This document shows, in pieces, positions 1-13,300 of a stretch of 64,000 nucleotides of DNA. The first letter of the stretch is position 1, and each line of letters opens with the position of its first letter. Origin of the DNA: Onchidella celtica (taxonomy: Eukaryota; Mollusca; Gastropoda; Systellommatophora; Onchidiidae); the NCBI GenBank assembly GCA_963931925.1, contig OZ007579.1, positions 24,895,269 through 24,959,268 of the forward strand. Reading direction: 5' to 3'. The notes beneath the pieces were generated by a model, which was given only the letters and a program-made list of their open reading frames with translations, was not told the origin of the DNA and ran no database searches. Both the position numbers and the translations under genes were made by a program.

Positions 1-9
1 TTGTTTCAG

Positions 10-24
10 ATTAGTGGAAGTTCG
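10..24 (+). other. Possible 15-nt microexon at the window edge
   Basis: The first bases read ttgtttcag, a good 3' splice site, then 15 nt, then gtgagtac, a near-consensus donor. A 15-nt exon would be frame-neutral. Only nine bases of upstream context are visible and nothing links it to the kinase gene, so this is a weak observation. Confidence 0.15.
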
Positions 25-3000
25 GTGAGTACAAAACCATCGTTTTCATTGTGTGTAAATGCTAGATAATAATGCCCACAGCATGGCATATTTAAAAAAA
101 AAAAACATAATAGTTTTTTTTGTTGTTTTTTTTAAACCAATTTTCTTGGAGAGTGTGATATACATGTGTGAACTTCAAGAAATGCAGTGACATTTGTGGA
201 AACCTATACTGACGTGAACGAGTGACTGCATTCAATAGGGGTTTGGGATGGAGGACCAAAAAAAAAAAAAAAAACGTGAGGATTGTCTAGTTAAATGCAC
301 GTTTGATGGAGATGGACTAAACTTTCAGTGGGAAGAGTAATACAAAACGTGCTTTTAATGTGGACAAGAAGTGTATGATTGATGTCTTTGTGTTGCCTGA
401 GGGGAGGGTAAGACAGAAATTTGAGAAGTTATGATTTGTCAGAGTGATGGCAAAGGTTTAGATTATTCAGAATACACTTGCAATCTTATCCATACCTAAC
501 AGGCTTTAATAGACTTTAATCGTAAATTTGATTTAAAATGTGTTTTTGTCTGTCTATGTGTGTGTATTGTATGCAGTTCAGTTAGTATACAATCAGTTTA
601 TCACCACAAAACCCATTTTATTTGAGGTTCAAGTTCCTTCCCATCTTTCAACCATTCTCGTATGTGTTTGGTGCTTTCTATGCTACAAATGAAGCTGTTA
701 CTGTGAGCTGATTGTAATGTCTTTAAATGGAGCTCTAACATGAAACTTGCCCTTTTATTCTGGGGTAAGGTCTCGACATAATTATATCTTTCCTCTCGTA
801 ACAGGGAGATAAACCAGAAATTGTCAAGCGTATATTTAAAGGGGTTGTTCCCCTTGTATCATCCCCCTCCCACCCCCCGCTACAGCCAGCAGTGGAAAAT
901 GCCGCAGCTTATACTCACAGATGTGGTAATACTCTATGATGTGGCGTACTTCCGTAAAATTTTTGCGACTGTTTTCTTCGAAAGAGGATATGGAGAATGG
1001 CAGCATTTGCCAAAACTTGTGAAACATCAGGTGTCGCTCTATTAGCATCGTGTACAAACTAAAGCCAAATAATTATAGAAAAAAACAAAACAAGTTTTTG
1101 AACTGGAAAGTGTGTGTGTGTGGGGGGGGGGGTGCAGGGAAAGAAAAGAGTAAGATTCGTCATGGTGGGATTTCACAAAGTTAGTGGTAAAGTTTTACTG
1201 GTAACATCCCATACAGTGTCTGAAAGCTTGCTGACTGCCAGGAGGGAAAACTACCCTCCTAGAACTGTTAGTCATTGGCTGGCTGAGCATTCCGGGAGTA
1301 TCTGATGTAGGGAATGCGTGCATTTTTAAACTCAGGCCAAGGGTTTCTATACAGGAATCCCAATGTTGTTGAGTTTGTTGCTTTACGCGGAGGTTGGGCA
1401 CTTGGGACTCGGAAAGAAGGAATCTCTGGTGCCCGCCCCCCCCCCCCCCCCAATGGTCCTGGGAGGAGAAAATTATAAATCTTGTCTCTAGGGCGCAAAG
1501 AGTAGGGAGCAGATGATGTAAGTACATGATTGACTTCAAACGCCGAGAGTCATTTCTGATGGTACAACAAATATTCTTTGGTGCCCTAGAAAATGTGTAG
1601 TTTCAGTCTGACATTCACGATGTAAAGGTTAAGACGGAGGAAGATGGAGCGCAGGTGAATGATTAGAGGATTGGAAGATAACTTTGAGTCAAGTCACTGG
1701 AGGTAAGAGCTGGCCGTGGGTTTGGGGGGGGGGGGGGAAGAAACCCACTATTCTGAGGGTGGAAAATGTAAGTCGGTAGAAAAGGCAGAGAAAGAAGGAA
1801 GTAAAAGTGAAAGAAAGCGGCAGTACAGCTGATGATGTAGGTGGAAAATTATCTTGGGTTACTGTCAGGCGTCATAAGTCAGCTGGCGATTCACCAAACC
1901 TGGCTAAAAATAGTGTCATGTGCTCACCTTTCACCTGGGCCGACGCTTCCTCCCCGTCTTTTGATTGGCTGAGTTGTGCCTGCACCTTACATCACATCAT
2001 TATTTCATTTTGCTTTACCCCTTCCTCCTTTTCTCTTTCACTTTTCCCTCTCAGATTCTCTCTTTCTAGTAGTTTCAAACCCAACGCTACCTTTCATCTT
2101 TTACCTTGTTAAAGGTCTCGAGACATTATTTGGGGGGTTTCGAGTACTTGCAAGCCGTTTTATAGTACCTCGAGGAATAACAATAGACGGCTGTCTTTAC
2201 AAACATCACGAATGTTTTCCATTGTCTTTGGCGTTCATTCTATCTTCTTGCGAGAGATGTGCCTGGGAATACTTGGTTGGAAGATGGGAGTTTCGAGCTT
2301 GTACTCTTGTTCTAGCGTATGAGGGAAGGGAAATAAAAATGTAGATTTTGCTGCTGATTCGCCCTTACATATTTTAGACAACAATGGATGCACATTGCAT
2401 TATGGGTGATGGGGGCTATTTCTCTGGCACAAAGGACTGTAGATCACCCAGCAAAAGTTTGCACATTTGTTTCTGACACAATTTCATCGGTTTTGACCGA
2501 GGTAGAATGTAGAAACCGTAAATTTAATGCGCCCTTGGTTTTTAAACAAGCAGGGAGTCATTAATAATTTATAAGTTCACTCGAAATTATAAATGGGTGT
2601 TTCTTGGGCCATCAGAGCTAGTACATGTAGATGGTTTTTCACTCCATCATTTTTGTGTTGTTTATTTGAGGCTCGTTCCCTTTGCTCTACGTGACCATCG
2701 ACCATCGTTTTACACGTTACTAAATTTATTTTCCAGCCGCATTTGATGATTAAGCGGGTACTCTCTGCTTGACCTGCTTCCTATCGAGATTTCTCAGGGC
2801 AGTGAACTTGCGCCAACTCACCTTTTTTTTTTTTTTTCCATTTTCATTTTGTTGGCAACATTTGTGATTTTGAGAGGGGGAACAGGGAAACTAGTAGACG
2901 GGTCTAACCTTCATCAGTGAAGTCTGTCAAGATGTTTGTGCGTTTACCCACCCGTGCGCTCTTACTCGACCTCTTCCATCGTTCCGTCCTCTTGATCGTT

Positions 3001-4028
3001 TCATCTTAGATGTGTCCGGTTGTTTTCCATGTTGTTGTAAGTGCAGTTTTGCCTTTGCGAGGTAATGAGGATTGAAACTTTGAAGAGTTGTGTAAAATCA
3101 GGGTTTTGTTTTATAACTTTCAAAATCGAAACTTAACCGATTGGAATGACACTTGCACCTAATAGCATTAGGAGTGAGAGAACCACGTTCATGACAAAAG
3201 CTCAGATTCCGCAAAATGTCGCATACAGCAACATGGCAAATACCCCACGGTGTTATTCATGCTTTGTCATGCATCACTGGTACGAGTGACTCGTGGCATT
3301 GATTCATCTTCAAATAGTGGCACTGATGTTCAAGTTGGCTTCTATCATACATACCTGGCCACCCTGTCAATCGAACCTGACCTGACACCCAACCTGTGAC
3401 GTAGGTCGACATGCTCACACCGTCAGACCCGCTTCCCCCTATCCCTTTTTCCCCGTCGTAACTCATCAGCTGTTACCGACCGACAACCCTCCGAGATCTC
3501 TGTCTGTACCAAAGACCTCTCAGTATACGTCTTCACATACATCTTCACCCTAACCTTGTTGTAGGTGACGTCATTGTCCTCAAAATAGGTGACCAGAAAA
3601 GATTTGTTCTCTCCCCGTCCCCCTTCTCACCCTACAACCACCTCTCCCCCCTTTTTTTTCCTCGTAGGATTTCCATCAGTAGCAAAATTGCACCCCACCC
3701 CCTCCCTCTTTCCTATTTATCAAACGCAGTAGCTAGACGAGAAACTTGGCTAAGAATCAGTTTTATTCCAATACTATTTTCGTCTGGAAAACAATTTAGT
3801 TTCCAACTACCTGAGCGTCAGTACTTGTGAATGTGGATTTCAGCAACAACCGCGGCCTAGAATAGCAGACACACAATGTTGATGACGCCAGTTCCACCCA
3901 CCTACCCCACTTTTTTTAAAGATATGCTTTAAATAAGCAAGGTTTTAGCAATATTTTGTTATTGTACTGGTTCGTTAGCAAAGCCTTGCGTAATCATGCA
4001 TTAATCATTCCTTTCATCTTTTCGTGTT

Positions 4029-4107
4029 AGTATCTATCTATCTGTCTTTATGTATGTCTGTTCATTCGTCCGTCCATCCATCTGTCTGTCTGTCTATCTA
4101 TCTACAT
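4029..4107. repeat. Imperfect tetranucleotide microsatellite
   Basis: Runs of tatc/tctg/tcca-type tetranucleotides with interruptions (tatctatctatctgtc, then ccatccatctgtctgtctg). This is a compound, decayed microsatellite in noncoding DNA. Confidence 0.8.
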
Positions 4108-7100
4108 GCCCATGTTCTCAAGGGCAGTTTTATAAAGGAGAACTATTATAGAATTAACGGGATGTTTTTGTGTTTTCTCTAGCACGTGGCCGCCTTTTTT
4201 TCCCCCTTAAATTATTTATTTAAGCCAGTTTACTGACCTTCGCTGCTCTATGGTTCGTCCCATGTCACAACTTCGCCCCCCCCCCCTCCCTTTTTGTTTC
4301 TGTACATTAATTACCCTGACCAGGAACAGAATTAACCCCTACTTGACCTGTTTCTGTCGCGAATTAATTAAAACAACTCTTGCGACTCCTTTTTCTCCTC
4401 CTCCCCCCCCCTCCCCCCAGTCACAACGCTCATGCTGTAGTTTATAAACACCAAACTGCCATCTGTAAACCGCGCCGGCATCTGCAGCACTGCAGCTTCC
4501 CCCAATTTACCCTAATATTTATGAGGATTATTGCTTCTGTGGGGCTGGAAATTTCCTTTCTGTACCTGTAGGTTTCGTGCCTCCAGCACCTGAGAAGCCA
4601 TCGTCCTTGGGTAAATTAACTTTGTGTCCCTGCTGAACAACCAGTTAATGCTTTGTTAGGCTTAGAGGAGCTTTGACTGACCAGACTTTAGAACTAACAT
4701 TTTACAATTTTACAGCTGGAGAAAAACAAAGCAAAACAAATTCACCCCTATGGAGGCCATTCATTAGAAAACTCAGCAAGGCAGATGTGAGACATAGATG
4801 CCATTTTTTTTTTTTTCTTTTTCAAAGGTGGAATCTTGGATTTCGAAAATAATGCAACAAAGGTTAATTGTGGTACAAGAATTTTGACCACAGAAGACAA
4901 ATTAACTATGTATGTGAAGAAACTGAATTTACCCCGCTTTTTCCCTTTCGTTTCTTTCATTTTTTAAATTTTTTTTTATGAAACCGTGGCATTGATGCTT
5001 TAACCTCTCGAGAAGTGTAACAACGGCATATTTTCCTACATTTCATATGACACTTTCAGAAACTAACTGACATAGAGGACACCACTAAACAGGTGTTCAG
5101 TCAGATAATCAGAACGCTTTACACCCCAACATGGAATCATCTAAGACGCCGTAATCGCTCAGTTTTGCAGTCTTCGTATTATTCAGAGAAGCATGCGTGT
5201 CCATTACCATCAGACTCTTCTCCGGCTTTCATCTCTGGGTAGCATTGGATATGATCTCCCAAGGATCAGGTACCAGAGTATACTGAACGTTTAGTTAGAT
5301 GGACAGATTGCAGCAGCTGCTGTGTAAGGTAGATGTATGTGTTACTTCTTTTCCTTCTCTCTCTTTCACGTTCTACTCCGCATTCCTGTAAGGGACCTGG
5401 TTGTAATAGTCCCCCATACCCCTTTCCCCTCCCGTGAAATGAGTTAGCTTTTTTCCAACATCAATGTTGACCATTTCGGCACAGTAACCTATATGGCACA
5501 TGATGGCAGAGCCGCTACACATCAATAACTTAATTGGACACACGCAAGGATGGTGAGCATAGCGATAGTTTCCAAATGGCATTCTGTTATCTCAACTATA
5601 CCTGCCGTCTGTCCTGTAAGTTAAAGAAAGGGTAGTACGTATACAAACTCGCTGAGACGCATTCTCTCGGTGAGCGTCCTCAATTAAGCCAATTATTTGG
5701 GTATCAGCCAGTGCTTCTTGTGCCACCAAACACGTCTTAGTTCGGAAAGTGGATGTCCGACACTGTACCATAAAGAATATGGTATGTGTGGAAGGGGGGG
5801 GGGCAGCATTGTTTAATTAATGCCAAATATAACTTCCCATAACTTGTCTTTTATTTGCATTTGTGATTTTGGTATGATTCCTTAGTAGGTGCAGGTAACA
5901 TTTTAGTGATAGGTGTGATTTCTGGACCTTCGTATTTTAGCAACCAAATCTGTTTAGAAACCCATTGGAGGCAGTAAAACAGTCATTGTGCTGACAGACA
6001 GGGCATCGCGAAACCCGCATCAGGATGATCTGCCTTGTCCATTTGTCATGGGAAATAGTATTTTGATAACATGGGTTTCTCATTTTTGTGGTAGGTTTGA
6101 TTTGTTCAGCCTGTGTCGAGAATATCTGTGTAAGATGGGGAGCGAATAGTTGTTGAAAGTCTTCCCACATTCTCAAGCTGTTTACCTTCCCGTTTTACGC
6201 CCACATGCCTGCCCCAGAATCTTCAGTAATTTGATGCCAGGAGAGCAAAGTTTCATGTGACGTACGTTTAGATGGAGGGGAAAACAGGTCATCATACTCA
6301 TGGTATTTTAATGTGGCAAATGTTGTAAACGGTGAGCAATAGATTAAGATAATGTTATGTCAGAAATTGACGGCATGAGCATCCACTTGGTCTCGGCAGA
6401 TGCGGGGATTGGTTTCGAGTGTCGAGATAAATGAACTCGCTTTCGTCGGCAGCATTTTTGTATTTGTGCAGATATTTGAAGCCACTTAACAAGGCACATT
6501 TCAACCTGGGTTTTCCGAAGTTTCGATAGGCTGGTATACTGCACTGTCTTTGATCAGCAAAGACTCTTGATACACAAGCTGATCTTTCTCCCACTTGCCA
6601 TCCGTAGACGTCCTCTGCAGCAGAGATGTCTATTAATTTTGCACTAAAACGATGCGATACGTGAGGGAAATTCCATCTGCGACCATCTTTTAGTAACAGT
6701 TGGGTTATATTCTAATTTTATAGTCTCCTCACGATACACACCGTCAAAGGGTGGGAGAAGTGGGAAAGGAGAGAAGGAAGAAAGAGGAAAGTGTTCGTCA
6801 ACATTATGAATTTGTGCAAGTCGGTCAAAATTCTGTGTGCAGAACTCCCTACGCTATGACGTACAACAACAGATCTACTGTAGAACATTGAATAGTTGTC
6901 TTCCTTATTGTTGTCCGTAGATAATGAACCTTTGTTTAAGATAGGCATGCGCTTAACTTAGGCACGTGATCACCTAACGGAAAACAACGGTGTGCAATCA
7001 GTTTTGTAGCGAATATTTCAGGACGGTATGCGCTGAAATGCATAACATGGCTATATGTACACTTATTTAGTCAATGAATGAATGGCTTTGACATGGTCGT

Positions 7101-8848
7101 ATGCCCTCCTCGTTTTGTGTGATTTGTACAAATGACTCGTGAATTTATGTAGGGGGGATGGGGGGTGGAGTGATCTGCCAGTTTTTCCGTCGTTACTTTT
7201 GCTTTCTTCGTGCCACTATATTATTATTGTATAGCCCAGGGGCACCATGATATTGTGATTCCGATAGGACAAGTTAAATCTTTTGTTGTAATGTATCCTT
7301 TTCCATTCACCACCAGGGAACTTGATTGTTGGAGAAAGATTTTGAGAATTGGGGACATTAAACGCATTTTACTATATCATCTCAGACTCTGCGAGTCCCC
7401 ACCATGCACGTGTGTACAGTATTCCCGGCAGCGTGAACAGTTACCTTTCATTCTGTGCCTTCCTCCGTTCCATCCCCGTCCTGGTTTCCCCCGTTATGTT
7501 TCCGAAAATAACCTCGAGCGTCTTTCGTAGCGTTTATCCAGTGTAAAACGGTACGCCTGTTGGCTTGACCTGACTTCAGACTGCTGAGCAGAAATAACTA
7601 CGTTCCCTTGCCCTCCCCCACTCCCCTGCCTGCGCACGTTTCATATCTTGGAGCTGGAGCGAGGGGCACTTGAAGTAAGATGTGCTCATGTTGGCGTGCA
7701 CGTTCGGCGGTCGTGTGATCTATGGTGTGTAAGTCGGCAGGGGTACTAGAAGGGGGAAGGTGCAGGTAAGCCATGGCTTATATGCATGGGCGGCGCCTAG
7801 ACCGGACCGAAGCATCTAGGCCATGAAGAGAGACGAAACGATTTTCTCATGTAGCTCGCCACTTCATTGTTCAAATGTCTCACTGTCACAAACTCATTTA
7901 GTAGAATCTATCTTTAAAAAGATGCTGTAACTCAGGGTCAGTTTTTGGGCATTTCAGCCATGTTGTAAAGCCTACCATCCAGAGTTGGGGCAGTGTGAAA
8001 ATCAAATGTCCAAAAACGCTCTCTCCACCGGAATTTGACGGTAGGTTAAGCGTTGGTTGAAAAACAATCGGACTTGATGAGCATGAAATACGGTAAGCCG
8101 CCGTTTTCGATGGCAGTTAGCCGTAGATTGGGCAAAACGAAAGGCATAATAACAACAATATAAGACCTAGGTTATTAATTCTAAATGCTGGTCATTGATA
8201 GAGCGAAAGAAAAGAGAAGATGCAAACGGTATGGGTCATGGGGTGTTTATGTTTGGGTGTGTGAACGATCCAGACTTCTTTTTTTTTGAGTTACTGCCGT
8301 GCATTTATGGCACAGATCTGGAGGTCTGAACACTATCTGCTGCACGATTTCAGCGGAGAATGTCGGGCTAAAAGGCTGCTTAAAGTAACCGATCAGCAGA
8401 GTTTCAGGAAAGCAGATGCATACGGTTTGACGTCACAAAGACGTCTTTGATTCATCTCAGCATTTGCCAACACCGCCCCTGCATTAGCAAAGGCTGCAGT
8501 TGTTCCCGGTTCCTAGTGACGAGTTTGGTCCTGGTGGGTGGGGGTGTGGAGGTGATGCATATGCCAGGAATACACACGGGAGGCGCGTATTGGTTGAGTA
8601 CAGTGGTGCGGTGTACAGACACAGAGCTCGGTGCTGCTGCACATGCCTAGCCCATCTTCTTGAACCCACAATTGTGGAAGTGAAGGGGTTTAAATCAGGC
8701 ATTGCTATAACCCGGGTGTCTTACCTTGCGAGGGCTGTGAGTCTGGCGTCCGCCGGGGGAGAGCAGAGATCAGAGCTGGAACACTGCGCCGAGCTGTAGA
8801 AGCCAGACCCTGCCCTACTCTAAAGAACGTGTTGTGTGTTTAGAAGTG

Positions 8849-8950
8849 ATGCGAGTAGATGGGCGCAGGATCACAGGGGGCGCCAGAGAATGGAAAAAGA
8901 TGCCCGCCTATAATTCCTATAGTTCTAGATATGCCCTAAACGGCCTAAAG
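8849..8950 (+). CDS. Candidate first coding exon of the CLK gene (short N-terminus)
   Basis: An ATG at 8900 (aaaaagATGC) opens a 17-codon segment, MPAYNSYSSRYALNGLK, that ends exactly at AAG|gtacgc, a plausible donor in phase 0. An in-frame upstream ATG at 8849 would add 17 residues. The exon containing [12 protein letters not shown] (20006) also starts in phase 0, so the two can be joined in frame. CLK proteins often begin with Tyr/Ser/Arg-rich sequence, which fits loosely. The local region is richer in G+C and CpG than its surroundings, as around a promoter. If correct, this isoform would lack the long Arg-Ser domain typical of CLK N-termini, unless further RS-coding exons lie between. This is inference from splice phase and composition, not from clear homology. 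Confidence 0.3.
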
Positions 8951-10163
8951 GTACGCCCTCGCACCCCCGAGGACGGTCATCGTCTTGTGTTCAGTGTCCA
9001 GGAATGTCTTGGTCATCTTTCTGATTTGCTGGATTACTGGGGTTTTCTCCGGAACCAAGTTGGATATTCTGCTGCCAAGCTCTGTGTTCAGGACACCCTG
9101 TTTCTGGGGCGTTTACTCGCGGGCGGCGAGTTGTGATTTTGTGCTCTTTGGCATATGTTAATGTTTTGTTGTTACTTTTTAACCACAGTGTACTTTCTCA
9201 AACGATCAGAATTTTGATAGGAATTCAAGTCTTATTCATAATCTTTGTCATGTCTCCGCACTATTTCTCATCTGATGTGTCCAAATTGTCCTGGATGTCC
9301 TTCATGTATACATATGTGATCATGGTGATGTTCCTTGTACAGGAGAAGAACTTTATCTCAATCAGTGATGTCATGTCATTGTATAAGGATGAATGGGCGC
9401 CATTTCTGTTGCTTGCAGTTTCCACCAATCTCGTGTGGGCAAAGGACATGTGGTACAGTTTATTAATTGCTTGTATGTATTCATGATGGTTGTTCTTTTA
9501 CAGGTGGTAAAGCAGGTATGGCCATTCTATTTCATGTACTTGCAGATTTTCACTCGAAATATTTGAGATGGGAAAGGGAGGTGGGATGAGTGGCAGTGCA
9601 TTTGAATCGGCAAACGTCCTTGTCGTTGTATTTAGTATACCGATTCTCAGTTACCGGTGCTTATGTTTTTGGAACTACAATAAGAAACACCATCATGGTG
9701 GACGAGTTGCTCCAGAAATCGGCGTGAAAGGTTGGGACCCTGTCACGTAAGTTAACTTGGGGTGTCATCTCTGACTATATATAGCACGTCAGTACAACAT
9801 TCTTAAGGGTCCCGATGTGTCCAGACTCTCCGAGTCATACAGTCCAGCGGTCTACGGGAAAGGCTGTGTGGAAGGTGTGACCCCTCACTAGTGATGTTTC
9901 ACTGTAAAGGCCGATGCTATCTATAGTCCAAATGACATAAAACGCTCGTCATCGTTTACTTGTTTTCCCCTCGCACCGAGCCATCTGGTAACCTTATGTC
10001 ACAAAATGTTGACCTTTGAAGGCCTAGTTGGACGTCTGTTTGTTTGAATGTCAGTTACAGGTTAGAGATTAACCCTCACACCCCACTCCATCCCCCATGG
10101 GAATCTTTCTATTTGCGGCCATTTGTTTGGGCAGGTCTTTCTGATTTTATTTTCATTCAGAAG

Positions 10164-10317
<154 letters not shown>

Positions 10318-13300
10318 CACCCACACGCACACAACACTTAATGCTTACGCCAACGTGTACATGTATTTGAAGTTTTCAAGATTTGCACCTCTTGTGTACA
10401 GACCCTTCGATATTTGGCAGGTTGGGCTCATCAGTAAATTGATATTGCAAAAGGCGCCCTAAACGTAATCCTGATGGCACGGTTTGCACGAAACGCGCAC
10501 ATGACCGGGATACATTGAGTCTTTGGTACAATTGGCGTCATGCGTGACGCTATGCAGAATTGATTAGACTTGCAAGGACACGCCCGACCTGTCTCCTCAT
10601 CAGCTGGGTGGTAATGGAACGTAACTGTTGAATTATAACACGTTCTGATTGTATGCGCATAAAATATTTTGAGAACAAAATCTGATCAGTAAACTGCAAA
10701 GAGTGCAAAAGATGCATTGTCGAACTGATGTGTCAGTGAAGGAAACAAAACCAACTCAAAACGGCAACATGGCTTGTGCACTTATGTGCGAGTGTTCCAG
10801 TGAGTGCTTCAGTTTTAACCGTAGATGTAGTATAATAATTTTCGTAGTAGCCCTACGGTGTATGGTTTTGACGTGAGAACTACTGCCGCCAGCCTTGGGG
10901 TAATGTCCGGCCAACCCTTTTCCTTACGGATCCATGTGACTTGTGAACCCCGCCCTTTTTCCTCCTCTATTTCATCTGGTGTTCAGGCAGCAGTGTTCCT
11001 TTCTCTTGTTTCCCGTTTTTTTTTTTTTTAAACTGATCTTGCCCGCCCCACATCCAAATTGCACCTTTACCTTTGCCTTTTCAATTTCCCCACCACTCTC
11101 AACTCCATCCCCTTCGCTACGAAGAAGGCTGAGATGACCGGCCTTGCCAGCAACAATGTCCTACATTCAGCTGACGATGACATACGTTTGTCCTTTTGCC
11201 ACTTAACTTGTAAACAAGAAAGTAAATCTGGAATACATTAGAAGTTTTGTCTGAATTCACTTACAGGGCAAAGGTCATCGTTTCTTTCCCCCCCCCCCCC
11301 CTCCCCTCCCTCTTTTTTTTCTTCTTTTCTTTCTTTTCTCTTTCCCGCATTACATCACGGGCTGTGAGTGGATACATGTTTTAGTGACACAATCGACTTG
11401 AACCGAGACAACACAGCTCGAATGTTAGCACACACAATAAATCATTCCCAGTATGAACCGCGGACGACCTGGTCAGCTGGCACATAACTTCTGTTTGTGG
11501 TTTGTTTATTTTATTTATTGTATGTTTATTTTAGCAAAAAATATCCCCGCCAGTCGTAAAAGTGCGCATCATTGATGCGCATGTCCATCATCATCGTTAG
11601 TAGAAACAAAGCCGAGTTGTCTGTATTTGAGTGCGACCGAACCTGTGGTGCGTATTGAGATAGACAAACTAGGGGGTCTCACAAAGGCAGTATATTTGTA
11701 TCGAAGTTCACCTGGTGTAACGCACATTTTTACTTGTATTTCTATTTACTGAATGCTTTGATTTGTTGGAATGCATACACATGATGAAAGGGAAATATTT
11801 AGGCGCAGTATCTACGGTGACGCAAACCCCTGGCATGGCCACCCATTCTCTTTACATGTTCTATCTGGAAAATGCTTTTGGAATTTACCTTTCTCAATAA
11901 ACATTCAAGGTCATAGGCTTCGTCACCGGATATTTACATCTGTGACTCTGTGTAGGCAGTTATGTGTCAAGAATGCATACAAGGATTATAAGTGGGAAAG
12001 TTTGGCCTGTTGTTAAAAAAATTTTTTTTTAAAGACAGACTTTGTGTGGACGTTCTGCCCTCCCGATTTCTACATTTTATGGAACATTTATGTACCTGAA
12101 CTGAAGCGGTGGGCTTAAATTGTAAAGCTTAAAGTAAGACGAAAATAACCTTTCTTTCTGGATTTACTTAACATCAGTCTGGGGTCCAGCCCGCATGAGA
12201 TTTGAACATTCAAACTGGCAACTCACTGAGTATATAGAGTAGATTATTTTCCCTGGTTCGCTGCTGTGTAGAGGAGTACAGATCGAAACCAGTTGAAAAA
12301 CCTGGTCGACATCTGTTGTGCCAGTAATATGGGTGATCCTAACTGCATTTCATTGTGACTGGCTGGCCCAGTTATACAGAAACAAAATTCCCCATGACGC
12401 GGTAGGTTTTAGTCATCGAATGGGTAAATAAGCGGAGGCCTTAACTTAGCCAAAACCAACATCATGTGATGTTTATCATTTGGCCAAGGCATACGTTGTG
12501 TGCTGTTTGGTTACAGTCAACGTCTGTTGACATGTTGCCCTACAGTGATACATAAAAATATCTGAATTCATGGAGATTAGTAAACATGTCTGTGGCAGTG
12601 ATTCGCTCTCGTGACATCAGCGACCACTGTATCATTTTAGTTTAAACAAATAGTTCACCTGTACAGTTTCAAAACAGATAGTTCTGCAATACAGTTTTTA
12701 TATAGTACGTTTTGTCAGCACGGCAACATGTTCTCATCTCTCCGCCTGGGACGTAAAGAAAGGTGTGAGTCGAGGGAATTTCCTGCTGATCATTGATGTG
12801 GACAGGTAGATGCTGGCCGTGATCGGCAAGTTTTGGCAGTTGCCCTTTAAATATATTGGGCTTGCTGCGTTTCCCCCACTGTACCTTGTCCGTGGGCTGG
12901 CAGAGCCAGTGGTGCAGTTGTGCACTCCTCACCCAAATCTCGTACATCTTCTGTGCTTACATAACCGTATTCTGTCTGCAAATCTGCCAGCAGCTTTGGT
13001 CAGAACAACTTCAGACCCGCAACTGTACATGCACGCAACAGATAGACACCGCGGTCATGCTCCCAGCTACAAGTGGATAAGTGTTCATTTCCTCCACCGC
13101 CTTCATTAACACAGGCTTTGTTGAAGCTGTGACCTTTCGTGGGCTTGAAATGGTCCCTCCAAATTGTCACTGACAGTAACGGCAGGCGGATGTTATCTTT
13201 CCGATGTTAAAAGTTCCAATAATTCATGCGCTGTGGTCTGGATACCTAGATAGAGACCAAAAAACCCTTTGAATTTTGGATTTGTTCGTCATACATCAAT

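Larger units (their letters stand above)
1..8848. other. Upstream or intronic DNA, no supported gene
   Basis: No open frame here resembles a known protein, and the short frames present have no coding character. The stretch contains homopolymer runs (C16 at 1436-1451, G14 at 1724-1737), a TCTA/TCTG-type simple repeat near 4029-4107 and AT-rich unique sequence. It is either 5' flank or an early intron of the kinase gene downstream; the sequence alone does not decide which. Confidence 0.5.

Noticed and set aside
9133-9486. Hydrophobic 117-codon open frame resembling a membrane protein
   Set aside because: AT-rich frame with no recognisable family, no splice context and no start context; likely chance.
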